Source: Sulfodiicoccus acidiphilus
Lineage (GTDB): Archaea > Thermoproteota > Thermoprotei_A > Sulfolobales > Sulfolobaceae
Length of the DNA: 64,000 nucleotides
Direction of reading: 5' to 3'
NCBI RefSeq assembly: GCF_003967175.1
Contig: NZ_AP018553.1
Span: 1,785,982-1,849,981 of the forward strand
The notes below the pieces were generated by a model. That model did not search any database. It saw nothing but the letters and a program-made list of their open reading frames with translations, and had not been told where the DNA came from. The translations under genes and the position numbers were made by a program. Shown piece after piece: positions 9,169 through 18,334 of the stretch (positions are counted from its first letter, which is position 1; each line of letters opens with the position of its first letter).

Positions 9169-10269
9169 TTATTCGATCCCAGACCTAAAGGGACGTTGAA
9201 GGACGTTTTCGACAGGGAAAAGGAGGTCGAGCTACTTAAAGGCTCGCTGAGCTCTCCGCTGGTGGTAATCTCTGGCCTGAGGAGGACGGGTAAGACTTCC
9301 CTCGTGAGGTCGATCCTCAACGACGCGAAGGCCACCCACCTCTTCTTGGACATGAGGAGGTTCGAGAACAGGGAGTACATAGTCTACAAAGACTTCCTCG
9401 GTGTGTTGGAGAGGGAGGTCAATTCCCTGACGAAGAAATGGAAGGGGGCCTTGGACCACTTCAGGGCCGTCAAGGGAGTTAAAGTCGCGGGCCTGTCGAT
9501 AACCTTCGGGTGGGGGAGGGAGAGGACGGATTTCTCTGACGTCCTTTCCTCTTTGAACGACTGGGCGAAGGACAACGGGGAGACAGTTACCGTGGTCGTA
9601 GACGAGGCACAGGAGCTGGTTAAATTGAAGGGGTACGACGTCCTCCCCTCCATGGCCTACGCCTTCGACAACCTAAGGAACGTGAACTTCATCGTCACGG
9701 GCTCCGAGGTTAGGGTGAAGACCAGGTTCCTCAAGTTGGAGGACGCAGACTCCCCTCTCTACGGTAGGGCCCACGTGGAGGTAGACGTAAGTCCTTTCGA
9801 TAGAGAGACGTCGGTCGAGTTCCTCGAAAGGGGGTTCGAGGAACACGGGATCGAGTTCGATAGAGGCGAGGAGGTATACGAGGAGCTGGGCGGCAATCCG
9901 GGCTGGTTGACCTTCTACGGTTACGTGTACGTGAAGGGATTGGGTGTGCGTGCCATGGAGGAGACGAAGAAGTACGCCAAGAGCCTCCTATCTAAGGAGC
10001 TGTGCAACTTCCTAATGGAGGGAGGCAGGCTGGGGTCAAAGGAGAGGTACCTCAGGGTGTTGGAGGCCTGCAGGTCTGGGTGTTCGTGGAAAGACGTCAA
10101 GAACTCGCTGGAGGCGCTCGAGGGTAGGGAAGTGAACGACTACACCGTTCACACGATACTGCGGAACCTACTGGAGTACTCCTTCTTGGTGGGTGAGGGG
10201 GACAGAAGGTACTTCCTCGCCGATCCCTTGATGAGGGAGTTGGGCAACGTGAGGTGCTCCGGGCCGTGA
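9169..10269 (+). CDS. Archaeal P-loop ATPase of the PF01637 (ATPase_2) type
   Basis: A STAND-like archaeal ATPase of about 366 residues. Walker A GLRRTGKTSLVRS and Walker B VTVVVDEAQEL are clear, followed by FIVTGSEV, YGRAHVEVDVSPFDRETSVEFLERGF and a C-terminal winged-helix-like region (YLRVLEACRSGCSWKDVKNSLEALEGREVNDYTVHTILRNLLEYSFLV). Family members begin with a conserved L-F-D-x-R-P-K-x-x-x-x-x-x-F-D-R-E-x-E; here the codons for LFDPRPKGTLKDVFDREKEVE are all present, but the only canonical start is TTG 9196, after that motif. The upstream frame is open only from 9151 and offers ACG or TTA near 9166-9169. These ATPases occur in many copies in Sulfolobales, often in variable regions; their targets are unknown. 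Confidence 0.85.
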   Translation, partial: LFDPRPKGTLKDVFDREKEVELLKGSLSSPLVVISGLRRTGKTSLVRSILNDAKATHLFLDMRRFENREYIVYKDFLGVLEREVNSLTKKWKGALDHFRAVKGVKVAGLSITFGWGRERTDFSDVLSSLNDWAKDNGETVTVVVDEAQELVKLKGYDVLPSMAYAFDNLRNVNFIVTGSEVRVKTRFLKLEDADSPLYGRAHVEVDVSPFDRETSVEFLERGFEEHGIEFDRGEEVYEELGGNPGWLTFYGYVYVKGLGVRAMEETKKYAKSLLSKELCNFLMEGGRLGSKERYLRVLEACRSGCSWKDVKNSLEALEGREVNDYTVHTILRNLLEYSFLVGEGDRRYFLADPLMRELGNVRCSGP

Positions 10270-10897
10270 AACCTACCTTCGCTGGAGACTGACCGGCGCG
10301 TCCCTGGGGGAGGTCCTCCGCGATCGGGGAAACGGAGTTCGTAGCCCCCCTAGGAGAGTCCCCTGCCCCGCCACCTCTAGCTCGTCGAGTCCCCACGAGC
10401 GTCGCCGCGACGTAGGCGGATCGACCGGACTACGGTGTTGAGGAAAGCGTTAGCCCGCGGCTCAACTAGCCGTCATTACGACCGTAGCCCGTGGGGTCCT
10501 TCGCTTAGCTCGGCCTCTTTCCAGAAGTCGCCGAGGCCGGACGAGGAAATAGGGGGAACTCGTCGACCCGGTGGTCGGCCAGTTCCCCGCGAGCGTAGAG
10601 TCGTTTAGGTCGAGCCGTGGAGGTCGAGGAGACAGCTAGGAGATCGGTGTGAGGAAGACGGGATCATGGAACCGATCTGGCGAGGTGAATGGGTCGACCA
10701 AGCATCGACGTTCATTAGGTGGAGGGAAAACGAGATCTCGTCTCCTCCCAACCGACGGGTCGCACCGTCGTGGGACCTCTTCCCTTTCACGCGAGCGAGG
10801 AGGTACCTACTTAACGGTGGCCACGAGGTGGCAGATTAAAGCGGTCGAGGAGTCACGGTGGGGACGTGGGCGCAGTTGAGGCTCCCCTCGTCGCTCG
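10270..10897. other. Intergenic stretch without recognisable gene
   Basis: About 630 bases between the ATPase and the 3' end of the alcohol dehydrogenase. Only chance frames with arginine/serine-rich composition; no RNA, repeat or promoter recognised. Confidence 0.45.
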
Positions 10898-11926
10898 TCA
10901 GGGTAGCTCGGGCACCAGCACGGCCCTCCCCTCCACTTCTCCCTTGGCCAGTCTCTCGAACGTCTCGTTCACCTGTTCGAACCCTATCCTCTCCACTCTC
11001 GCCTTAATGACGCCCCTCCTAGCCAGGGCCAGGACCTCGCTAAGTTCGAGCTGAGTTCCCCAGTTGCTCGTAGTCACGGAGACTTCGTTTACCGTACCTG
11101 CGCTGAACTTCAGCGTGCCGCCTGCGAGTCCGACTATCACCACCGTTCCCTGTCTCCCAGCCATGGCGTATGCCTGATTCATAGTGACGTCGGAACCTAC
11201 AAAGTCTACGACTCCTTGAGCGCCCTCACCCCCTGTCAGTTCCTTCACCTCCTTTACTGGGTCCTTTTCAGTGCTATCTACGACGTAGTCGGATCCAAGC
11301 TCCCTCGCTATCTCCAACTTCCTCCGGTTAACGTCCACCGTGACCACGTTGACCTCCGGTGTGAGGAGCTTTGCGTACCTCACGCCGAACTGACCGAGTC
11401 CACCCGCCCCTATTATTACTACTGTGCTATCGGGATAGAGGTGTGGGAGTAACTTTTTGATCGCTCTGTAAGGGGTCAGGCCCGCGTCAGTTAATGGTGC
11501 CGCCTCTACTGGATCGAGGTTCCCCAGCGGCAGTAGGTAGCGATAGGAGGGAACGAGTAGGTACTCCGCATACCCTCCGGGCTTTCCTATGCCGACCCAC
11601 TTAGTTACGTCAGACAGGTTCTCCTCACCCTTCAAAACAAACCTGTCGACCTTCTCGCTCCACCCTCCATAAACGGCGACCTTGTCTCCGACGTTGAAGC
11701 CCTTCACGTTGGGTCCCACCTTCTCGACGTACCCGGCGTTCTCGTGTCCCAGGGTAAACGGGAGGTACGGAAGGATCGGGATCTTTCCCTCCATGATATG
11801 AAGGTCGCTGTGGCAAAGTCCAGCTCCACCTATCCTCACCAACACGTTCTCTCCTACGGGTTCAGGAGTCGGGACTTCCCTTATTTCCAGGGGCTTCCCG
11901 TACGCCACAAGTTGAACGGCCTTCAC
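10898..11926 (-). CDS. adh: Zinc-dependent, NAD(P)-binding alcohol dehydrogenase (MDR family)
   Basis: A 342-residue medium-chain dehydrogenase/reductase that oxidises alcohols or reduces aldehydes with NAD(P). The catalytic-zinc set is visible: AGLCHSDLHIMEGK with the first cysteine near residue 37, TLGHENAGYVEKVGPNVKGFNVGDKVAVYGGW, and the Rossmann motif VVIIGAGGLGQFGVRYAKLL followed by TVDVNRRKLE, whose aspartate favours NAD. The loop that normally holds a second, structural zinc through four cysteines (after VAVYGGW) contains none, so only the catalytic zinc is expected. The GTG at 11926 has TTTAAATAG-type sequence 26 bases upstream (minus strand, 11946-11955), consistent with a leaderless transcript. 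It stands alone; physiological substrate unknown. Confidence 0.92.
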   Translation of the reverse strand: MKAVQLVAYGKPLEIREVPTPEPVGENVLVRIGGAGLCHSDLHIMEGKIPILPYLPFTLGHENAGYVEKVGPNVKGFNVGDKVAVYGGWSEKVDRFVLKGEENLSDVTKWVGIGKPGGYAEYLLVPSYRYLLPLGNLDPVEAAPLTDAGLTPYRAIKKLLPHLYPDSTVVIIGAGGLGQFGVRYAKLLTPEVNVVTVDVNRRKLEIARELGSDYVVDSTEKDPVKEVKELTGGEGAQGVVDFVGSDVTMNQAYAMAGRQGTVVIVGLAGGTLKFSAGTVNEVSVTTSNWGTQLELSEVLALARRGVIKARVERIGFEQVNETFERLAKGEVEGRAVLVPELP

Positions 11927-12320
11927 GGTCTCATTTCGTTAACAGCTCTATTTAAGTGAATAACCGTGCCTACGCGGACGTGGCTCCCCCCTCAAGGCCC
12001 CACCTCGCTCAAAGTGGAGGACCTCAGGAGAGTACCCAAGGATGGAACACTTTACAGACTCGTAATAAAGGACAGACTGGTAGCAAAGGGTTTTGCCTGT
12101 CGTGGGAAAGGTCCTTGAGGGACGCGGGAAACCTTTCGATTTTCTCCAAAGGCCACTCGAGGGCTCTCAAGGACCTTGCGCCGGGAACATTGAACGACTT
12201 CTCCACGTCTACGGAAGTTCGTGTACACCTCTAGCCCCCTTTAGGGAAATTCTCCCACTTCGGCTCGCTTCGTTGAGGCTTAACTTATCGGCACTTCCCT
12301 GCTTCGGCTTCCGTGTTGCC
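11927..12320. other. Intergenic stretch without recognisable gene
   Basis: About 390 bases holding the adh promoter at its left end. The frames on either strand show no family pattern. Confidence 0.45.
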
Positions 12321-12692
12321 CTACCTGTGTCCGCTCAAGGGAAGTTGTATGAACTTGAAGTTGCACTTGTTGCGGAAGTCCCTTTCTCTGGAGAGCGGAA
12401 AGAACGTTACGATCACTACGTCCCCGCTACCCTCACTCACGACTAGGAGACGCAGAGTGGGGGAGAGAGCGAAGCAATGATGTCTCCTACCTCTAGCCTC
12501 CAGGAGGGAGTAATCCCCTGAATGGTGACAAACGTAGTTCAGCGCCTCGCACACAGTGTTGCCCTTTAAGTCGCCGAGCAACGCCTTCAGTTCCTCCATC
12601 CTCTGCTCCAACAATTTCCTCTTATCTACGCTCCCTGGGAACGAGCAGCTCACTTCACATTGGTCAATAGTATCCATGAGACGTTCACGCAA
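12321..12692 (-). CDS. Small protein, third gene of the DUF2283 operon; possible RelE/HigB-like toxin
   Basis: 123 residues from TTG 12692, or 118 from ATG 12677 (MDTIDQCEVSC). The first half is helical (KRKLLEQRMEELKALLGDL), the second is strand-rich (GDYSLLEARGRRHHCFALSPTLRLLVVSEGSGDVVIVTFFPLSRE), a layout and size that recall RelE/HigB-type mRNA interferases, though no family signature can be confirmed by eye. Its start overlaps the 3' end of the preceding gene by about 27-42 bases, so translation is probably coupled. Position downstream of a DUF2283 protein, a family often found as antitoxin-like partner, gives the toxin idea some support; it remains inference. Confidence 0.5.
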   Translation of the reverse strand: MRERLMDTIDQCEVSCSFPGSVDKRKLLEQRMEELKALLGDLKGNTVCEALNYVCHHSGDYSLLEARGRRHHCFALSPTLRLLVVSEGSGDVVIVTFFPLSRERDFRNKCNFKFIQLPLSGHR

Positions 12693-13054
12693 GGGTTACC
12701 TATACCGTCCCGGAGCTCTGGGTACACGTTCAAGTTGGTCACCTCCACCCTGAGCCTGACTTCCACGTCGTTCGAGGAGAGGACCGTCCATCCCTCTTGA
12801 ACCTCCAGGCCCATTGGAGAGACCGCTCTGTGGGAGCCGAACTTCGTCGGATCGCACATCTCTCCCATCCTCGGCTTGTCGGTATCAACAGCGATCACTA
12901 CGCTGACCAGAGGTGTGAAGCTGCTCTTCGAAGAGAAGAGGGCGACAGGGACGGCGAAGAGCCTGAGCGTTACGTTCTCCTCCTCTGCCCTGAACTTCAC
13001 CGTGGTGGGCTCTACTCTCTCGACCGTGTACGCTTTCCTCTCAACTTGGCTCAT
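12650..13054 (-). CDS. Conserved-looking hypothetical protein, middle gene of the DUF2283 operon
   Basis: A 134-residue protein starting with ATG 13054 (MSQVERKAYTVERVEPTTVKF). It is predicted to be mostly beta strand (VTLRLFAVPVALF, SFTPLVSVVIAVDT, EVRLRVEVTNLNVYPEL) with no membrane segment or signal peptide. I do not recognise a family. The ATG lies inside the last codons of the DUF2283 gene (stop at 13041-13043), and the gene runs into the start of the 12321-12692 gene, so the three are translated from one message. An upstream ATG at 13081 in the same frame would lengthen it by nine residues but lies deeper in the preceding gene. Confidence 0.6.
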   Translation of the reverse strand: MSQVERKAYTVERVEPTTVKFRAEEENVTLRLFAVPVALFSSKSSFTPLVSVVIAVDTDKPRMGEMCDPTKFGSHRAVSPMGLEVQEGWTVLSSNDVEVRLRVEVTNLNVYPELRDGIGNPCVNVSWILLTNVK

Positions 13055-13301
13055 CTTCCTCATACTCCACGTCCAGTGCAACTATCCTCCTTTTCTCGTC
13101 CCTGTAGATACTCACCATGGCTTCCCTCGTCTCCACGGTGTGGGGTTTCGACTGTGAGAAACGGACGAAGAGTCCAGCCTCGTTGTCCACAACGACCTCG
13201 TAGGCGAGTACAGGATGGACGTTGAAGAGCTCGTTGGAGGAGGGCTTGGTGTTAGTTGAGGTCTGAATAGCAGAGATCGTAATGTTCGACGTCACATGCA
13301 T
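13041..13301 (-). CDS. DUF2283 family protein, antitoxin-like
   Basis: 86 residues from ATG 13301. Residues 33-82 fit DUF2283: YEVVVDNEAGLFVRFSQSKPHTVETREAMVSIYRDEKRRIVALDVE, with the typical pattern of a strand, V-x-T-x-E, a D-rich turn and a final I-V-A-L-x-V. In other prokaryotes DUF2283 proteins are commonly adjacent to small toxin-like genes. It is the first of three overlapping genes on the minus strand. A TTTATAAAG sequence at 13318-13326 lies about 20-25 bases upstream and can serve as TATA box. The first 30 residues are less typical and a later start is possible. Confidence 0.65.
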   Translation of the reverse strand: MHVTSNITISAIQTSTNTKPSSNELFNVHPVLAYEVVVDNEAGLFVRFSQSKPHTVETREAMVSIYRDEKRRIVALDVEYEEDEPS

Positions 13302-13462
13302 GACTACGTCGGGATGTTTATAAAGTTTGAGGAGCGGAGGACCGACGATGGGGACCTCGTAGGCGCGCTTTACGAAGCGTGTCTAAGGGCGCGGAAAGCC
13401 TCTCGTGGCTGTGATGAGGTCGGTCACGGAGCTGATGGAAGATACTGAACGTGGGTGTTGAT

Positions 13463-13490
13463 TCAGATAGCTACACTCAGATAGCTACAC
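13463..13490 (+). repeat. 14-base perfect tandem duplication
   Basis: The unit TCAGATAGCTACAC occurs twice head to tail in a non-coding stretch. Confidence 0.85.
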
Positions 13491-13539
13491 CTATACAATA
13501 GGTGACCTACCCGGGAGTGTTCCTGTGCAGTTGTTTCAC

Positions 13540-14110
13540 TACAGTGAAATTACATCGGGTTCTCCCCGATCGCTCCCCTCGAGGTGGGCCTGGTTTATGG
13601 GAGTAACCTCGTGGAAGTAGAAGGGAGACCCGACGAGAGTGGCGAGGCCGTACTCTATTGTACTGCGCCTACTGTTGACCGCCCCGGTGTTCCTAGCTAG
13701 GGGCCACCTGCGCAAGGAGTGGAAGCCCTCCACGGCGCGTTAAACTCCTGCTGGGAACGTTGTTGGAGAGGACCCGATAGACCAGGTAATCGTAGGGGTA
13801 GTTCGCTCCTCCCTTGAGGTGGACTAAGGTCTCGAACTCCCCCCGAGTTGAAGAACGGGCCGTCGGCTAGGAGGGTCCACGCCCACAGGTCCCTCCTCCC
13901 GGGTTCCTGTTCACGTAAGTTGGGAACTCGTCCAGCGCCCTCGCTCGAAGGGCCTTGAGGAGGCCCCGCATTTCCGCCGGGGAGGTGGACCTCGACCCTC
14001 TAGACGAGGCTGTACACGGTGGGGGTCTCCCCTCCACCCTGGAGAGGGCCCTCATGTTCGCCCCGTTCAGGTACTCCACGACGATCCTCTCCTCCCGCGG
14101 TTAAGGCAGT
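13540..14110 (-). pseudogene. Degenerate transposase-like remnant
   Basis: In minus-strand order the fragments are EERIVVEYLNGANMRALSRVEGRP (a plausible N-terminal HTH), GEFETLVHLKGGANYPYDYLVY, and NTGAVNSRRSTIEYGLATLVG. They lie in at least three frames with internal stops. Assignment to a transposase is by general pattern only; no inverted repeats were found. Confidence 0.3.
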
Positions 14111-15628
14111 AGTGGAAGCTCCTCCCGCACGTCCTCGCACCGAACTTCCTCTCGCCCCCAGAGGAGCCGTCACGTACTACCGTGTCTGGACCGCGGGAGG
14201 AGCACCTGGGCCTCGCAGACCTCCTCACCCCCACCTTCCTCGGAGAGGCGTGCCGACCTTCGCGGCCTGGACTCCCGGGACTTACGCTGCTACGGCCTGC
14301 CCGGTTCAAGTTCCACTTCCTAGGCTCGAGGTTCGAATTCTTCAGGGTCGGGAGTGGTAGTCGTACGAGGGTCGTCCCGCACTACACCGCCACCGTACGG
14401 GAACCTTTCTATGAAACTTCCGTTTTTACGCTTGAGCCAGACAATTACGCTATGACTTATCGAATGAGACGACTGCGAGAACGCTCCCCACCTCATTTCG
14501 ATAGCTAGGGCAATGACACCTACTCCCCACGAATTCGCGGGTCCCCCAGCGAGCTTCTCGAAGGAGTCTAAGGCGGATTCACCGCATCGGAGCTCTCCTC
14601 TCGGGGGCAACTATCGAAATCGCATGCCTCACGCTCCCCCTCCGTCAGGGGGATCGGGTAGACCTCAGCGTTCTAGGAGTCGCACGGGAGGACAGGCGAG
14701 CTAGTGTCGGGATCGGCCTACCTCGAGCCGCGATCCCTCGATCGTTCCAAGTGCCGTTGTGGGAACCCCCACGTGATTTCTCGGGAAAAGCGTTAGCTAT
14801 GGGGGATCTAGGACGTGACGGAAAAGCGAGCGAGATCCCCCTTCCCTCCGTATTCACTGCTCTTCTCCCCCCAGGACACTTCGTTCAGACTAACGAATCA
14901 CTTCACAGTCTCAGCATCGATCCCTAGGCTTCCATCCCCCACTGGAGGGGACATAAATTGTGTGAACTTATGTGTCAAAATGGATCTCTCTCCGAAGGCC
15001 TTACAAATCAAGTCGACTTTAACTGGTCCCAATCTTGTTCCACACCCTCCATTTCGGAGAAAACTCGGTTGGGGCCTCTCTGTAGAGCTCGACTCCTTGT
15101 TCTGCCCCGCTTCCACTGCTCGCTGAATTCCCGCCTCCGTGGGAGGTTCGGGAGTTTCCAGCGTGATCGACCCCTCTTCCTGAGGACCTTTCGTCCCCAC
15201 TTATAGGCCCTCGCACGGAGGGAGGGCTCCCAGTGCCGGACTCGACCTCGTCTGATTTCGATGGCCGCCTACAAGAGCCGAGTAACGTTGTTAAGGCTCG
15301 AACCTCGAACGACCCTTAACTTGGCACTTCCCATCGTACTGACCTCCTCCCTGGAGGGGTTCCCTTCTGGAGAGCTCGTAGTTCCCATCGTCGATTCGGG
15401 TACATCTCTCTCGGCGGCAGCCTAGCGGATCAGAGGACCACCCCATCTGAAGACGCGGGGGACTTTCCTCCAGTCCCTTGAAGGAGACGCTTGTTGCCCC
15501 TTCCGTAGTCCAGGTAAGCTGTCGAGCTGGGGGAAGGAGCTCACCAGCATCGCTACGGATTTTTAGGAAAAGTATTTGAATTATCATCACCGCTCCTAGA
15601 AGGGGCGAGGCTTTCAATCTCATTAATA

Positions 15629-15686
15629 TGTAGGGAGACTTCACTCGCCTCACAATGTTTAATTTCCACAGCTACAATCCCAAATT
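15629..15686 (+). promoter_or_regulatory. Promoter of the second AAA ATPase unit
   Basis: TTTAATTT at 15658-15665 is centred about 26 bases before ATG 15687, with no room for a leader, so the gene is probably leaderless. The segment is shared with 6461-6528 upstream of the other AAA ATPase unit. Confidence 0.65.
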
Positions 15687-16754
15687 ATGATAAAGCGAGT
15701 GAGGCTCAAGAACTTCAAGAGCTTCGACGACGTAACGGTCGAGCTACGTAAGATCAACGTGTTCACCGGGCCTAACGGCGCCGGAAAGAGCAACTTGGTC
15801 GACGCCTTCGTCTTCTTGAAGGAGTTCCTCAGGCCGGGCTCGTTCCCTCCTTACCCCTTCATACGCTGGGGCGGCTACTCGAACCTGGTTTTCATGAAGG
15901 ACGAGAACGCCAACGTAGAGTTGGAGATCGAGGCCGAGGACTACAGCTATCGTCTGGTAGTGAACGGGAAGGACGGGCTTAGGGTATTGGAGGAGTCCCT
16001 GAAGTATAAGGAGACGGAAGTGAAAAGGAAGTACAACGAGGTGGAAATCGAGGGCAAGATACTTAACCTGGATCCGTCCATGAGCGTCTTCCACAGCGTA
16101 CAGAGGCTGGGACCTATGGTGCTCTCGAACATTCCCCTTCCCCTTCACCTGACCGACTTCATGAGCAAGTTCGGAAACGACATCGCGGTTCTGAGGCTGG
16201 AACACACCGCCTTACTACGTCCAGTCCCCTTCAACTTCCCAAACGTGCTGGGAGTAGACGGCTTCGGTCTACCCAAGGTCCTTTCCTCTCAACCGCCGAA
16301 ACCCGTTCTGGACTTCCTTTCGGAGTTCAACTTGTCCTTGAAGGTAGACGTTAGTCCGGAGGGGAACTTCGTTCTCAACCTAGTCGAGAGGGTGAACGGT
16401 GGGACGCTGGTCTTGCATCCCTCTTCCATACCCTCTGGCGTAGTGAAGATGTTGGCCATCCTTACCGCGATCTACGTGCTTAGGCCTTCTATCCTTTTAA
16501 TAGACGAGGTGGAGAACTCCCTCCACCTCAACTTCCTGGAGAGACTCGTAGACATCTTCGACTACTCAGAACCCCAGGTCGTGCTGACCACCCACTCCCC
16601 AGCCGTAATAGACTTGGTCGATCCCGCGGACGTGGTGACGATCCACAAGGAGGGAGGTAGGAGCGTCCTCCAAAGGGTTAAGGATACGACCAAACTCAAG
16701 GAGTGGCTGAGGGAGAAGGGCCTTTTGCTGAGCGAGTACTTGTACTACTCTTAG
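15687..16754 (+). CDS. AAA (AAA_21, RecF/SMC-like) ATPase, first gene of a two-gene unit
   Basis: A 355-residue ABC-type AAA ATPase. IKRVRLKNFKSFDDVTVEL is the typical N-terminal strand-loop, Walker A is TGPNGAGKSNLVDAF (residues 26-40), the middle is an insert domain, a conserved LHPSSIPSGVVKMLAILTAIY segment replaces the ABC signature, Walker B is SILLIDEVENSLHL (about 267-280) and TTHSPAVIDLV is the switch histidine region. Such proteins pair with Toprim-type or DUF4276 genes; here the partner begins seven bases after the stop. The family is widespread in mobile and defence contexts; a direct role here is inference. All key residues are present, unlike several neighbours. Confidence 0.85.
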   Translation: MIKRVRLKNFKSFDDVTVELRKINVFTGPNGAGKSNLVDAFVFLKEFLRPGSFPPYPFIRWGGYSNLVFMKDENANVELEIEAEDYSYRLVVNGKDGLRVLEESLKYKETEVKRKYNEVEIEGKILNLDPSMSVFHSVQRLGPMVLSNIPLPLHLTDFMSKFGNDIAVLRLEHTALLRPVPFNFPNVLGVDGFGLPKVLSSQPPKPVLDFLSEFNLSLKVDVSPEGNFVLNLVERVNGGTLVLHPSSIPSGVVKMLAILTAIYVLRPSILLIDEVENSLHLNFLERLVDIFDYSEPQVVLTTHSPAVIDLVDPADVVTIHKEGGRSVLQRVKDTTKLKEWLREKGLLLSEYLYYS

Positions 16755-16761
16755 CGTCCAG

Positions 16762-17259
16762 GTGGTCAGGGTGAGGATTGCGCTGCTGACGGAGGACACT
16801 CACGCGCCGTCGTTTATTGAGAAGGTGATGGAGCGATTGAAGGAAGAAGGACGTTTGAACGTCGAGGTGGTGGTCTGCAAGGGCGAGAACTCCTATAGGA
16901 AAATTCGGCCTTGTTCGGATAAGATAAGACGAATAATAAACTCGATAATAGATAAATGTGACCGAATTTTAATATTTCAAGACGCTCACGGGGAAGATCG
17001 AAGTGAAGTAGAAAGGAGAGCGCTCTCCCACCTAGAGAATTTATCTACTTATATAGGAAAAAAGATATTTATTATAATATTTGAGGAGGAAATAGAAGAG
17101 TGGATACTTCCCAACACCCCTCGTCCAGCAGACGAACTGAAAAGAAAGGAGATGTACGAGAAGTCGTCTCTCCCGTCTTACTCGAGTGAGGTGGACTTCA
17201 AGAAGCTCGATCGGGTCCGAAGTTTCAGGGATTTCCTCTACGCATTGATGGTTAGTTGA
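16762..17259 (+). CDS. DUF4276/Toprim-like partner of the second AAA ATPase
   Basis: 165 residues from GTG 16762, seven bases after the ATPase gene. The layout fits small Toprim-like proteins of the DUF4276 or DUF3226 kind: RIALLTEDTHAPSFIEKVMERLKEEG at the N-terminus with an acidic residue after the first strand, RILIFQDAHGED in the middle, and IFIIIFEEEIEEWILPNTPRP (the E-x-x-x-W-I-L segment) followed by a short C-terminal helix. Codon use in the central part (about 16920-17100) is more A/T-rich than the N- and C-terminal parts and than the ATPase gene, so the gene may have a mixed history. It likely works with the ATPase as effector; no catalytic activity is proven. Confidence 0.65.
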   Translation: MVRVRIALLTEDTHAPSFIEKVMERLKEEGRLNVEVVVCKGENSYRKIRPCSDKIRRIINSIIDKCDRILIFQDAHGEDRSEVERRALSHLENLSTYIGKKIFIIIFEEEIEEWILPNTPRPADELKRKEMYEKSSLPSYSSEVDFKKLDRVRSFRDFLYALMVS

Positions 17260-18334
17260 GGAAAGTATCGACTTCGGGCTAACGATCGAGGGTGAGGTCC
17301 TCGCCCTTCTGGAGTGGGTTCAAACTAGGGAACCTCCGTCCTGAAGCTAATCGACTTCTCAACTCTTCCCTATTTGCGTAGAAGTCGAACTCGGTTGAGG
17401 CGTCTGAACGTTGAAGGTCGTTCGAGCCGCCGGTTTACAAGGAACGTTAAAGTGGGGGTACGAGGAACTCGCGAGGAAGTCCTTCGAACGGACCACGGAA
17501 GGAGAGCGCGTAGAGTCGAGCCACGTCTACAGGTTCGCCTACAGCGACGATAACGGGCTCTACCGTACGATCCCAGTACCAGGTAGACGTGTGGCAAGAG
17601 ACGACGGAGTGTACTTAATGGAGTCCTTCGCGAAGCTCGACCTCGTTCCCGATCTTTCGTCCAGACCTTCGTTGCGTTCGCCTCTCCCACACACTCCTCG
17701 TCTGGACGGAGAACAGGAGCCCCCTGTGTGCGCGGGTCGGGGGCTCGCTCGAACGCGACCTCTACGATCCTTCCGCGCCTTCAACTCCCCGGCAGCCGGA
17801 GTTCTCCGGGACACGGGAGTGCTTGAACGATGGGAGAACACGGAAACCGACGTGCGGGTGAGGGAGAAGCACATGGGGTGCTTGAACGATGGGAGAACCG
17901 ACCACCGTTTCCTCACGTCGTCGATGTCTAGGACCGCCTGGGACTCCCCGGCTACCTCGCACCGACTTAGATCTGCTCGATTCACGAATCCCGCCTACTC
18001 CAGTTGTAAGTTCCCTCTGGCCTCAGTGATCCCCTCCCGCTACCCTGTGGCCTTCCTTTAAACGGAGGGTTGAGGAGGCCAGGTTGACTTCGACTAGGAC
18101 GGTGTGACGTTAGACGCAGCGTTGAGGTCCCAGCGCTATCGGATGCGGGGCAGCTCACCGTACATCCGTCGAGCCAATCGAGCGGGGAGAAGCTACGCCT
18201 CCCGAAGCTGGCCTACAAGAGGTTTCGTCAGTTAGTGGAGAAGGATGGACGGGGGCGACGAAGAAAGAGGTCTAAGCTTCCTAAGGTGTCCTCCACGACG
18301 CCGGCGTCCTCTGCGATCCCTCGGGTGAACTGCC
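17260..18334. other. Intergenic stretch, possible decayed coding DNA
   Basis: About 1.1 kb. The plus-strand frame 17411-18061 has a first part (KWGYEELARKSFERT, HVYRFAYSDDNGLYRTIPVPGRRV) that could be a gene fragment, then turns into arginine/serine-rich chance sequence. No family recognised. A 21-base perfect repeat at 17819-17839 and 17879-17899 is listed separately. Confidence 0.35.
17819..17899 (+). repeat. Spaced direct repeat, 21 bases, 60-base period
   Basis: GTGCTTGAACGATGGGAGAAC occurs at 17819-17839 and again at 17879-17899. The bases between the copies are not obviously repeated. Non-coding context. Confidence 0.8.

Larger units (their letters stand above)
13302..15628. other. Gene-poor stretch with a possible decayed transposase
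   Basis: About 2.3 kb with no intact gene. A 14-base perfect tandem repeat (TCAGATAGCTACAC) occupies 13463-13490. On the minus strand between about 14110 and 13540, pieces in different frames read VVEYLNGANMRALSRVEGRP, then a helix-like stretch, and VNSRRSTIEYGLATL, which is reminiscent of a helix-turn-helix plus the end of a DDE transposase; frames change several times. From 14110 to 15600 I see only chance frames. Confidence 0.35.

Noticed and set aside
13440-13500. Possible CRISPR-like repeats
   Set aside because: Only two adjacent copies of 14 bases with no spacers. No array of regularly spaced repeats exists in the window.
17411-18061. 216-codon plus-strand frame
   Set aside because: The first third looks faintly coding, but the remainder is arginine/serine/proline-rich and no start signal or family is visible. 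Listed only as possible decayed DNA.
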